DNA of 64,000 nt from Vibrio hepatarius. GTDB taxonomy: Bacteria > Pseudomonadota > Gammaproteobacteria > Enterobacterales > Vibrionaceae. The DNA lies in contig NZ_LHPI01000001.1 in NCBI RefSeq assembly GCF_001274785.1, positions 124,001 through 188,000 of the forward strand, given 5' to 3'. The notes under the pieces were generated by a model, which saw nothing but the letters and a program-made list of their open reading frames with translations, was not told the DNA's origin and did no database searches. Position numbers and translations under genes: made by a program. Below are positions 20,258 through 28,664 of this stretch, piece by piece; position 1 is the first letter of the stretch, and every line of letters starts with the position of its first letter.

Positions 20258-21949
20258 ATGCAACAACGCTACGATTACATTATCGTCGGCGCGGGTTCGG
20301 CCGGCTGTGTGTTGGCGGACAGGCTGACGGAAAGCGGAGAAAATCAGGTGCTGCTACTGGAAGCCGGTGGTACCGACAAGAGCATTTTCATTCAGATGCC
20401 GACCGCGCTGTCGTACCCGATGAATACCGAAAAATACGCGTGGCAGTTCGAAACCGAACAAGAAAAAGGCCTCGATGGACGTAAGCTGCATTGCCCGCGT
20501 GGTAAAGTGCTCGGTGGCAGTTCGTCGATCAATGGCATGGTGTATGTTCGTGGTCACGCGTGCGACTTTGATGAGTGGGAAGAACACGGTGCGAAAGGCT
20601 GGAACTACCAAGCGTGTTTACCGTATTTCCGTCGAGCAGAGTCTTGGCAAGGCGGTGCGGACGAATACCGCGGTGGCGAAGGCCCGTTAGGTACTTGCAA
20701 CGGTAACGATATGGCGCTCAACCCACTCTACCAAGCGTTTATCGATGCAGGTCAGCAAGCGGGTTACCCACAAACAGACGACTACAACGGTTATCAGCAA
20801 GAAGGCTTTGGGCCGATGCACATGACCGTCGACAAAGGCGTACGCGCTTCGACCTCTAACGCGTACTTAAGGCGTGCACTCAAGCGTTCAAACTTGACGC
20901 TCGTTAAAGGTGTGGTCGTGCGCAAAGTGCTGCTTGACGGTAAGAAGGCCGTTGGCGTTGAGTTTGAAAAGCGCGGTAACGTACAGCAGTGTTACGCGGC
21001 AAAAGAAGTGATCTCATCAGCGGGTTCTATTGGCTCGGTGCAACTGCTGCAACTGTCGGGTATCGGACCCAAAGCAGTACTGGAAAAGGCTGGAGTTGAG
21101 GTCGCGCACGAGCTGCCGGGTGTGGGTGAAAACCTGCAAGACCACCTTGAGGTCTACTTCCAATATCATTGCAAACAGCCGATCACGCTCAACAGTAAGC
21201 TAGATCTGGTGAGCAAAGGGTTGATTGGTACTGAATGGATCCTGACTCGCAAAGGTCTCGGCGCAACCAACCATTTTGAATCGTGTGCGTTTATCCGCTC
21301 TCGCAAAGGTCTTAAGTGGCCGAACATTCAATATCATTTCCTACCAGCCGCGATGCGCTATGACGGACAAGCCGCATTTGACGGTCATGGATTCCAAGTC
21401 CACGTTGGCCCGAACAAGCCGGAAAGCCGCGGCACGGTTGCGATTACTTCGGCAAGTCCACACGACAAACCACGTATCGAATTCAATTACATTTCGACCC
21501 AACAAGACCGCCAAGACTGGCGTGACTGTATTCGTCTGACGCGCGAGATCTTAATGCAGCCAGCGATGGATGAGTATCGCGGCGAAGAGATCCAACCGGG
21601 CATGGATATTAAGAGTGATGACGCGATCGATGAGTGGGTCAAAGAGAACGTCGAAAGTGCTTATCACCCTTCTTGCAGCTGCAAAATGGGCGCCGATGAT
21701 GACCCGATGGCGGTACTGGATGAAACGTGCCGAGTGCGCGGTATCCAAGGCCTACGAGTGGTGGACTCTTCAATCTTCCCAACGATTCCAAACGGCAACC
21801 TCAATGCGCCAACCATTATGGTCGCCGAGCGTGCTGCGGACATGATTCTTAACAAAGCGCCGCTGCCAACACAAGATCTACCAGTGTGGATAGCCCCACA
21901 ATGGCAGGAAAAACAACGAATTAATTCACCAAAAAGAAAATTGGGCTAA
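20258..21949 (+). CDS. betA: Choline dehydrogenase
   Basis: FAD-dependent GMC oxidoreductase, 563 aa, membrane-associated, oxidising choline to betaine aldehyde. The dinucleotide motif [14 protein letters not shown] is at the N-terminus, followed by the GMC signature [16 protein letters not shown] near residues 84-99, and the C-terminal catalytic region [10 protein letters not shown] and [20 protein letters not shown]. Preceded by CGGAGACAACA as ribosome site, 25 bp after betB. Confidence 0.96.
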   Translation: MQQRYDYIIVGAGSAGCVLADRLTESGENQVLLLEAGGTDKSIFIQMPTALSYPMNTEKYAWQFETEQEKGLDGRKLHCPRGKVLGGSSSINGMVYVRGHACDFDEWEEHGAKGWNYQACLPYFRRAESWQGGADEYRGGEGPLGTCNGNDMALNPLYQAFIDAGQQAGYPQTDDYNGYQQEGFGPMHMTVDKGVRASTSNAYLRRALKRSNLTLVKGVVVRKVLLDGKKAVGVEFEKRGNVQQCYAAKEVISSAGSIGSVQLLQLSGIGPKAVLEKAGVEVAHELPGVGENLQDHLEVYFQYHCKQPITLNSKLDLVSKGLIGTEWILTRKGLGATNHFESCAFIRSRKGLKWPNIQYHFLPAAMRYDGQAAFDGHGFQVHVGPNKPESRGTVAITSASPHDKPRIEFNYISTQQDRQDWRDCIRLTREILMQPAMDEYRGEEIQPGMDIKSDDAIDEWVKENVESAYHPSCSCKMGADDDPMAVLDETCRVRGIQGLRVVDSSIFPTIPNGNLNAPTIMVAERAADMILNKAPLPTQDLPVWIAPQWQEKQRINSPKRKLG

Positions 21950-21985
21950 GTCCCCAAAGTCAGTAATTAATATAAGGAAATTAAT

Positions 21986-22924
21986 ATGTCTATGAAGACA
22001 AAAATGCTCTCAACTCTCGCGCTAAGTACCTTAGCGATGAACGCTTATGCTAACCAATGTGAAACCGTGCGTTTTGCTGATGTCGGTTGGACCGACATTA
22101 CCGCGACCACAGCGGTAACAAGCGAGCTACTGAAAGGCATGGGTTATAAAACCAAAACCGACCTGCTTTCTGTGCCAGTGACGTACTCGTCGATGGCGAA
22201 CGGTGATATCGATATCTTCCTTGGCAACTGGATGCCAACAATGGAGGGAGATATCGCTAAATACCGTGAAGCGGGAACGGTTGAAACCGTGCGCGCTAAC
22301 CTCGAAGGGGCTAAGTACACACTAGCTGTACCGAAGTACGTTTACGATGCTGGGGTGAAAAGCTTCGCTGATTTAGCGAAACACGCGGACAAGTTCCGCG
22401 ACCGCATCTACGGCATTGAGCCGGGGAACGATGGTAACCGTTTGATCCAATCGATGATCGACGAGAACGCATTTGGCCTGAAAGACTTTAGCCTCGTTGA
22501 ATCGAGTGAAGCAGGCATGGTTTCGCAGGTATCACGCGCTGCGCGTCGCAACCAGTGGATTGTCTACCTAGGTTGGGCGCCGCATCCGATGAACAGCAAC
22601 ATCGAAATGGAGTACCTCGACGGTGGTGACGACTATTTTGGTCCTAACTATGGGGGCGCGAACGTGTACACCAACGTACGTGCTGACTACCTCAACCAAT
22701 GTCAAAACGTAGGTCAGTTGCTGAAGAATCTCGAGTTCAGCCTTGAGATGGAAAATGAGCTGATGGAAGCGATCCTCAACGAGAAAGTGAAGCCTGCAAA
22801 AGCTGCGCAGCAGTGGCTGAAGCAAAACCCTGAGCAAATCGAAACTTGGCTACAAGGCGTGAAGACGCTAGAGGGCGAAGATGCAGCTCAAGCGGTAAGC
22901 AACTATATCAACTCAAAAGCGTAA
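21986..22924 (+). CDS. choX: Choline ABC transporter substrate-binding protein
   Basis: Periplasmic binding protein, 312 aa, with a signal peptide ending NAYA. It belongs to the OpuAC-type ligand-binding fold as ChoX/ProX does, but differs from the ProX at 14495-15502 (VRFADVGWTDITATTAV, GNWMPTMEGD, YGIEPGNDGNRLIQ, YLGWAPHPMN). Its place at the end of the bet genes suggests it brings choline to be oxidised, although betaine is possible. In Vibrio annotation the same gene is often called proX. Confidence 0.85.
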   Translation: MSMKTKMLSTLALSTLAMNAYANQCETVRFADVGWTDITATTAVTSELLKGMGYKTKTDLLSVPVTYSSMANGDIDIFLGNWMPTMEGDIAKYREAGTVETVRANLEGAKYTLAVPKYVYDAGVKSFADLAKHADKFRDRIYGIEPGNDGNRLIQSMIDENAFGLKDFSLVESSEAGMVSQVSRAARRNQWIVYLGWAPHPMNSNIEMEYLDGGDDYFGPNYGGANVYTNVRADYLNQCQNVGQLLKNLEFSLEMENELMEAILNEKVKPAKAAQQWLKQNPEQIETWLQGVKTLEGEDAAQAVSNYINSKA

Positions 22925-22930
22925 TCAAAC

Positions 22931-22955
22931 AGGGTGGGCTGCAAAGGCTCACCCT
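22931..22955 (+). other. Intercistronic hairpin between choX and choW
   Basis: Arms AGGGTGGGC and GCTCACCCT (22931-22939, 22947-22955), one mismatch, no T-run. Such hairpins after a binding-protein gene often protect the upstream message and keep binding protein more abundant than permease; that role is inferred. Confidence 0.5.
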
Positions 22956-22973
22956 AACAAACAAAGGTGTATT

Positions 22974-23816
22974 GTGAATTTTATTACAGACAACAAAATC
23001 CCCTTAGGTCAATGGATGGAAACGGGCGTAGATTGGTTGACGACCAATGCGTCTGGCTTGTTTGACGCGATTTCCATTTTTCTCGAAACCATCATTCTTT
23101 TTGTTGTAGACATTTTTAAGTGGATGCCGCCAGCGGCACCTATCGTACTGACGGCTGCGATCGCATGGTATTTGCACCGCAGCGTGCCACTGGTGCTGTT
23201 TATTGTCGCAGCGCTACTGACCATTTTGAACCTTGGATACTGGCAAGAAATGCTGGAAACCTTTGTCTTAGTCTTCGCGGCGACAACGATTTCCGTATTA
23301 ATTGGTGTTCCTCTCGGCATTATGGCGGCACACCGTCCTTGGTTATATACGCTGCTCAGACCAATCCTCGATTTGATGCAGACGGTGCCGACTTTTGTTT
23401 ACCTGATCCCGACACTGGTTCTGTTTGGTTTGGGTATCGTTCCGGGGCTTATCTCGACCATCATTTTCGCCATCGCAGCGCCAATCCGCTTAACCTACCT
23501 TGGGATCACTAAGGTGCCTGAAGAGCTGATTGAAGCGGGTAAAGCGTTTGGTGCCAACCGTATGAAGTTGCTGTTCAAAGTCGAGCTTCCTGCTGCGATG
23601 CCAAGCATTATGGCAGGGGTGACTCAGTGCATTATGTTGTCACTGTCGATGGTGGTGATTGCTGCGCTGGTTGGCGCGGATGGTTTAGGTAAACCTGTTG
23701 TTCGTGCGCTCAATACGGTGAACATTTCGCAAGGCTTTGAAGCCGGACTGGCGATTGTACTTGTCGCGATCATTCTCGACCGCTTATGTAAAACACCTAA
23801 CCAGAAGGAAGCATAA
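22974..23816 (+). CDS. choW: Choline ABC transporter permease
   Basis: Inner-membrane permease of 280 aa, starting at GTG 22974 behind AAAGGTG. Compared with ProW it lacks the long polar N-terminal tail. The ABC permease core is conserved: LDLMQTVPTFVYLIPTLVLFGLGIVPGLIST and the EAA region EELIEAGKAFGANRMKLLFKVELPAAMPSIMAGVTQ. Two bases separate it from the ATPase gene. Confidence 0.88.
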   Translation: MNFITDNKIPLGQWMETGVDWLTTNASGLFDAISIFLETIILFVVDIFKWMPPAAPIVLTAAIAWYLHRSVPLVLFIVAALLTILNLGYWQEMLETFVLVFAATTISVLIGVPLGIMAAHRPWLYTLLRPILDLMQTVPTFVYLIPTLVLFGLGIVPGLISTIIFAIAAPIRLTYLGITKVPEELIEAGKAFGANRMKLLFKVELPAAMPSIMAGVTQCIMLSLSMVVIAALVGADGLGKPVVRALNTVNISQGFEAGLAIVLVAIILDRLCKTPNQKEA

Positions 23817-23818
23817 TC

Positions 23819-25006
23819 ATGGACGCAATTACGATTAAAAACCTTGATGTGGTATTTGGTGACCAGCAACAGAAAGCGTTGGAGTTACTCGACCAAGGCA
23901 AAGCTCGTCAGGAGATCATCGATCAAACCGGTCAAGTTGTTGGTGTGGATAACGTCAGCATGAGCGTTAAAGAGGGTGAAATCTGTGTCTTGATGGGGCT
24001 TTCTGGCTCAGGCAAATCCAGTTTGCTAAGGGCGGTGAATGGTTTGAATACCATCTCGCGCGGCGCACTGGAAATCAAAGACGGCGAGCAGAAAGTTGAT
24101 TTGGCCGATTGTGACGAAACCACGCTGCGTCATCTGCGTACTCACCGTATTTCGATGGTGTTCCAGAAGTTCGCTCTAATGCCTTGGCTGAGTGTGCTTG
24201 ATAACGTCGCGTTTGGCCTAGAGATGCAAGGTATGCCTAAAGCTGAGCGCAGAGAGAAAGCCAAGCAGCAACTTGATATGGTTGGGTTGACTGAATGGGC
24301 AGATAAGTTTCCACACGAGCTCTCAGGTGGTATGCAGCAACGTGTCGGTCTGGCGCGCGCTTTTGCTATGGATACCGATATCTTGTTGATGGATGAACCG
24401 TTTTCCGCGCTTGACCCGCTGATCCGTGCACAGTTGCAAGACGAGCTGATCGTACTGCAAGAAAAGCTCAACAAGACCATCTTGTTTGTTAGTCATGATC
24501 TGGATGAAGCACTGAAAATAGGCAACAACATTGCGATTATGGAGTCGGGGAAACTTATCCAACACGGTAAACCAGAACAGATCGTATTGCAGCCAGAAAC
24601 CGAATACGTTCGTGATTTCGTCGCGCACACCAATCCATTGAATGTGTTAAAAGGACGCTCGTTAATGCAGCCAGTGAGCGAGCTAAAGCAGCAGCAAGAC
24701 AAACTAGAAGTCTGTTCGGCTAAGCAAGTATGGGTAGAGCAAACACCCGCGAGTGTTCAGCTTGTGGAAGGCAAAGACCTCAAGTTGATTGAGTGGCAAC
24801 AAGGTCAGTTTGACATTGCTCAGGTGAACCAGAATACCATCGTAGTGGCTAGCCCAGAGATTGGTATGAGAGAAGCGATTGAGCTTAAGCAGCGTAGCGG
24901 TCAGCCGATACTGCTGGTCGAAAATGGTAAGTTGGTGGGTGTACTCAACGACAGCAACTTCTATGACGCGTTGCTAGGCAATTACAACGCTCCACAAGCG
25001 GCGTAG
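23819..25006 (+). CDS. choV: Choline ABC transporter ATP-binding protein
   Basis: ATPase of 395 aa, paralogous to ProV at 16582-17769 and of identical length. Walker [10 protein letters not shown], signature [15 protein letters not shown], Walker B ILLMDEPFSALDP. The C-terminal 120 residues are a divergent regulatory domain, CBS-like only near the end (GQPILLVENGKLVGVLND). Last gene of the bet operon; I see no clear terminator in the 22 bp before the convergent TPR gene. Confidence 0.88.
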   Translation: MDAITIKNLDVVFGDQQQKALELLDQGKARQEIIDQTGQVVGVDNVSMSVKEGEICVLMGLSGSGKSSLLRAVNGLNTISRGALEIKDGEQKVDLADCDETTLRHLRTHRISMVFQKFALMPWLSVLDNVAFGLEMQGMPKAERREKAKQQLDMVGLTEWADKFPHELSGGMQQRVGLARAFAMDTDILLMDEPFSALDPLIRAQLQDELIVLQEKLNKTILFVSHDLDEALKIGNNIAIMESGKLIQHGKPEQIVLQPETEYVRDFVAHTNPLNVLKGRSLMQPVSELKQQQDKLEVCSAKQVWVEQTPASVQLVEGKDLKLIEWQQGQFDIAQVNQNTIVVASPEIGMREAIELKQRSGQPILLVENGKLVGVLNDSNFYDALLGNYNAPQAA

Positions 25007-25028
25007 CTTGCGGAGCGGTTGGGTAGCC

Positions 25029-25871
25029 TTAGTGGTCGTGATGTAGTAAGGCATCAAAGCGTGGGTTACCGTGTAGCCCTTCTAAATCAGGCTCTGTATT
25101 GATCAGGTCACGGATAGAAGGGCTCGCTTCGATCGCGCGCTCCAAGTCTTCAATCGCTTGCTCTTCAACCCCAAGACGAGAGTAGGCACACGCACGTTGA
25201 TACAGCGCCGGTCCGTTGGTTGTATCGAGTTCAAGCACTCGGTTTGAAAGGCTGAGTGCCCAGTGGTACTCGTTGATTTCCATCGCAGCGTCAGCTTTGT
25301 ACGTCAGTGCTTCCAAATCCCCTGGGCGAATGCCCAAAATCTCATCGTATACATCAATTTTCTGCTCTGGCGTCGGCATGCTTTGCGCACGCAGCCACAG
25401 GTTGTGGATCTCGTTGATCTTTTCGATTTCTTTGTTGTTCTCACTGATGATGCGCGTCTTACGTTTCAAGTCGCGCTCCAGCACGCTGAACTTCTTCTCG
25501 TACTCTTTAGCTATCGTATCAAGGCGTTTGTCCGCCATCTCTCTGGTGTTGCTCTTAAACTCATTGAGAGACTGCCAGCCGACAAATGCGATCAAAGAAG
25601 CCACACCCGCAATGATGTAGAAAAAGTAAGTGACGGTGACATTCGCATAGTTGAGCGACTTGTCAGCGACGGATAACTCACGGTCAGTAATTTGAACAGT
25701 AAGCTTTCTCTCTAAGTCTTGCTGTTCTTGTCTTAATGCTTTGAGCTCATCAAGTATGTATCGCTCCATGAGCGGGCGGTCTAGCAAGTCGCTCTCAGAG
25801 TATGACTTTTGTTCGGCGAGTGTTGGCTGGACAAAAGAAAACAGCCCCAAGAGAAGTATCAAAATGCGCAT
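25029..25871 (-). CDS. TPR-containing membrane protein of unknown function
   Basis: Protein of 280 aa with a signal peptide (MRILILLLGLFSFVQPTLA), a predicted coiled coil at about 40-65, one transmembrane helix at about 80-102 (VTYFFYIIAGVASLIAFVGW), a second long charged helical stretch to about 155, and TPR-like repeats at about 165-265 (PGDLEALTYKADAAMEINEYHWALS; GPALYQRACAYSRLGVEEQAIEDLERAIE). It looks like an anchored scaffold protein. It separates the bet and ect operons and runs convergently to the first. Confidence 0.75.
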   Translation of the reverse strand: MRILILLLGLFSFVQPTLAEQKSYSESDLLDRPLMERYILDELKALRQEQQDLERKLTVQITDRELSVADKSLNYANVTVTYFFYIIAGVASLIAFVGWQSLNEFKSNTREMADKRLDTIAKEYEKKFSVLERDLKRKTRIISENNKEIEKINEIHNLWLRAQSMPTPEQKIDVYDEILGIRPGDLEALTYKADAAMEINEYHWALSLSNRVLELDTTNGPALYQRACAYSRLGVEEQAIEDLERAIEASPSIRDLINTEPDLEGLHGNPRFDALLHHDH

Positions 25872-26186
25872 AGCAAGTCATCCGGTTAAATCTTTGTTTT
25901 ATCGTCAGAAGAAACTTAACAAATTCGTGCGCCAGTTAGTATGGCAATTGAGAGGAAATTTACCTTCTTACACGAAAAAAAGTGGCAACTCTTTCGTCCT
26001 CAAATCGAATTTTTACCGTGAAATGAAACTGCAACAATTTAGAGTTCTAATCATTTTTTGGCGATTTTATGGGTTGTTTTTGTGATTTGTGTCACATAAA
26101 ATGGGATATGTTTTGATTTTAACCGGAGGGGATGCGCGATAATAAATGCGAAATTTGTTTAGAGTTCAAAGGAAATGTTTTTGCAC
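25872..26186. promoter_or_regulatory. Divergent region upstream of ectA
   Basis: About 300 bp without a gene between the TPR gene (minus) and ectA (plus). It contains the CRP-type site at 26081-26096 and A/T-rich DNA around 25960-26060. The ectABC-ask promoter must lie here. I see no other clear motif. Confidence 0.6.
26081..26096. promoter_or_regulatory. CRP binding site upstream of ectA
   Basis: TGTGATTTGTGTCACA matches the CRP consensus half-sites TGTGA and TCACA perfectly with the standard six-base spacer. It lies about 90 bp before ectA. It could also act on the divergent TPR gene. CRP control of ectoine synthesis is inferred from the site alone. Confidence 0.75.
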
Positions 26187-26729
26187 ATGATTACATCAGC
26201 GCCTTGGGTGATGTATCCCGAAATCGGTGAGACCCCAAGTAAAAAATGGAATTTTCGTGAACCTAGCAGAGCGGATGGAGGCAAGATCTTCGGTTTAATC
26301 GCAGATTGTCCGCCTTTGGATGTTAACTCTTCGTACTGCAATTTTCTTCAAGCCGCGCATTTCAGCGACACTTGTATCATCGCAGAGCAAGACAAAGACA
26401 TTGCTGGTTTTATCTCAAGCTACAAGAAACCCAGTGATCCAAATGTGTTGTTCGTATGGCAAGTGGCTGTATCTCCACGCTATCGCGGTAAAGGCTTGGC
26501 TTACAAAATGCTCGACCAGTTGTTACAGCGTCAATCGCTGCAAGGTGTCGATGCGGTAGAAACCACTATCACCAAAGACAACGACGCGTCTTGGTCGTTG
26601 TTCAAGAAGCTAGATTCCAATAACGGTGATCGTGGTGAAGTCAGCACGTTCTTAGACGAAGAAGCACATTTCAAAGGCACGCACGATACCGAATATTTGT
26701 ATCGCATCCCTTTAAATAATCCTCAATAA
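26187..26729 (+). CDS. ectA: Diaminobutyrate acetyltransferase
   Basis: GNAT-fold enzyme that acetylates L-2,4-diaminobutyrate, second step to ectoine. Acetyl-CoA binding motif VAVSPRYRGKGLAYKML is visible. The start is uncertain: ATG at 26175 has AAAGGA almost touching it, so I prefer the in-frame ATG at 26187 (MITSAPWVMYP), 13 nt from that site; a TTG at 26181 has the best spacing. The protein is then 180 aa, a usual family length. Confidence 0.9.
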   Translation: MITSAPWVMYPEIGETPSKKWNFREPSRADGGKIFGLIADCPPLDVNSSYCNFLQAAHFSDTCIIAEQDKDIAGFISSYKKPSDPNVLFVWQVAVSPRYRGKGLAYKMLDQLLQRQSLQGVDAVETTITKDNDASWSLFKKLDSNNGDRGEVSTFLDEEAHFKGTHDTEYLYRIPLNNPQ

Positions 26730-26753
26730 AAAGGAGCCATAACGGTCTTTCAC

Positions 26754-28019
26754 ATGGATATTTTTAAAAAACAAGAATCCAAAGTACGTTCATACTCAAA
26801 CAGTTTTCCAGTGGTATTCAAAAAAGCAAAAGGTTGCTGGCTAGAAACTGAGCAAGGCGAGCGCTATCTGGACTTTCTTGCTGGCGCCGGTTCGCTTAAC
26901 TACGGTCACAACAACCCAGTTCTTAAGCAAGCATTGCTTGAATACATCGAAGCAGACGGCATCACACATGGATTGGATATGCATTCCGACGCGAAAGCGA
27001 CGTTTCTTAAATCGCTCCAGCGTTACATCCTTGCTCCACGAGACCTAGATTACAAAGTCCAGTTTACTGGTCCAACAGGTACTAACGCTGTTGAAGCCGC
27101 GCTGAAACTAGCGCGTAAAGTGACTGGTCGTAGCAACATTGTTGCATTCACAAATGGTTTCCACGGCTGTACTGCGGGTGCGCTGGCAGCAACAGGTAAC
27201 CAGCATCACCGTCAGGGTAATGGTGCACCGCTGAACAACGTCACTCGTATTCCGTATGACGGTTACGCGAACGTTGATGGTTTAGCGCTGTTCGAAACCA
27301 TGCTGTCTGACAACTCAAGCGGTATGGACAAGCCTGCGGCAGTTTTGCTTGAAACAGTTCAGGGTGAAGGTGGCTTGAATGTCGCATCAAACGAGTGGCT
27401 ACAACGCCTGAGCAAAATCTGTAAAGCAAACGATATTCTATTGATCGTTGACGACATCCAAGCGGGTTGTGGTCGTACTGGTACCTTCTTCAGTTTCGAA
27501 CCATCGGGCATCAAACCAGACATGGTGACGCTATCGAAATCAATCGGTGGCTACGGTCTGCCAATGGCGGTGGTATTGCTGAAGCCTGAGCTTGACCAAT
27601 GGAAACCGGGTGAGCACAACGGTACGTTCCGTGGTAACAACCATGCTTTCGTTACAGCAGCAAAAGCACTTGAAATTTATTGGGCAGACGACCAGTTCGA
27701 AACGCACATTGGTCAATGTTCAGAGACGGTGTCTAACACGATTCAGCGCCTGCTTAAGCGTTACCCTGAGTTGTTTGTTCAGCAGAAAGGTCGCGGCATG
27801 ATGATCGGTATTGAATGTCGCAATGGTGACCTTTCGGATGAGATCGCTAAGACCTGTTTTGAACTGGGTATGGTGATTGAAACCGCGGGTCCTGACGATG
27901 AAATCGTCAAGTTCTTCTGCCCACTGACGATTACCGAGCAAGAACTCGAGCAAGGCATGAGCATTTTTGAAAATGCGGTAGAGAGCGTTGCAACAAAATA
28001 CTTTAAAAAAGCATCATAA
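26754..28019 (+). CDS. ectB: Diaminobutyrate--2-oxoglutarate transaminase
   Basis: PLP-dependent class III aminotransferase, 421 aa, converting aspartate semialdehyde to L-2,4-diaminobutyrate with glutamate as donor; first step to ectoine. Motifs: [15 protein letters not shown] near the N-terminus, the PLP-binding [28 protein letters not shown], and the PLP Lys in [13 protein letters not shown]. It follows ectA by 24 bp. ectC follows after 14 bp. Confidence 0.96.
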   Translation: MDIFKKQESKVRSYSNSFPVVFKKAKGCWLETEQGERYLDFLAGAGSLNYGHNNPVLKQALLEYIEADGITHGLDMHSDAKATFLKSLQRYILAPRDLDYKVQFTGPTGTNAVEAALKLARKVTGRSNIVAFTNGFHGCTAGALAATGNQHHRQGNGAPLNNVTRIPYDGYANVDGLALFETMLSDNSSGMDKPAAVLLETVQGEGGLNVASNEWLQRLSKICKANDILLIVDDIQAGCGRTGTFFSFEPSGIKPDMVTLSKSIGGYGLPMAVVLLKPELDQWKPGEHNGTFRGNNHAFVTAAKALEIYWADDQFETHIGQCSETVSNTIQRLLKRYPELFVQQKGRGMMIGIECRNGDLSDEIAKTCFELGMVIETAGPDDEIVKFFCPLTITEQELEQGMSIFENAVESVATKYFKKAS

Positions 28020-28033
28020 CAAGGAAGAAAAAC

Positions 28034-28420
28034 ATGATTGTTAGAACACTAGATGAGTGTCGAAACAGTGAACGTAGAGTCGTAGCAGAAACATGGGAAA
28101 GTGTCCGCATGTTGTTGAAAGATGACAAAATGGGTTTTTCTTTCCATATCACGACCATCTTTGAAGGAACCGAAACACATATCCACTACCAGAACCACCT
28201 AGAGTCGGTGTACTGCATGAGTGGTGAAGGTGAAATCGAAGTGGTTGGCGGTGAAACTTACCCAATCAAACCGGGTACTTTGTACATTCTCGATAAACAT
28301 GACGAGCATTACCTGCGCGCCTACAAGGGCAAAGAGATGGTTATGGCTTGTGTTTTCAATCCACCGATCACCGGCGCCGAAGTGCACGATGAAAACGGTG
28401 TCTACCCTCTGGTTGATTGA
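28034..28420 (+). CDS. ectC: L-ectoine synthase
   Basis: Cupin-fold enzyme of 128 aa that cyclises N-acetyl-diaminobutyrate to ectoine. Typical sequence: [38 protein letters not shown] and the [17 protein letters not shown] metal-site region. Ribosome site AAGGAAG is at good spacing. Its TGA stop shares its last base with the 162-bp repeat that follows. No ectD hydroxylase is in the window, so hydroxyectoine is not expected from this locus. Confidence 0.97.
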   Translation: MIVRTLDECRNSERRVVAETWESVRMLLKDDKMGFSFHITTIFEGTETHIHYQNHLESVYCMSGEGEIEVVGGETYPIKPGTLYILDKHDEHYLRAYKGKEMVMACVFNPPITGAEVHDENGVYPLVD

Positions 28421-28581
28421 TACTAATCGTAGTAAGCAACTGTTCACCCTTGCTGGTTAAAATGCCCGATAACTACGTTAGAATTTTTGACTGTAGAAAC
28501 ACTACTTATCAAAAAATTCTGCCTTGTTCTCAAGCATTTTTCCTGCGCAATCCCTGAACACTTACTTACGGTGATTAGTAT
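28420..28581. repeat. 162-bp MITE-like repeat, copy 2
   Basis: Second copy of the element at 14334-14495, same length without gaps. Ends are ATACTAATC and GATTAGTAT, so each end carries the same compensating C-to-T change and the terminal pairing is kept. It starts on the last base of the ectC stop codon and lies inside the ectABC-ask operon, before ask. The inner hairpin is weaker than in copy 1. Confidence 0.85.
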
Positions 28582-28664
28582 GACCAGCAGCGAGTGGGGC
28601 CGTGTGCCCCGCTATCTCAAATCCTCCTCACTCCCATGTCATTAAATAATCGAGGTTATCTAAT

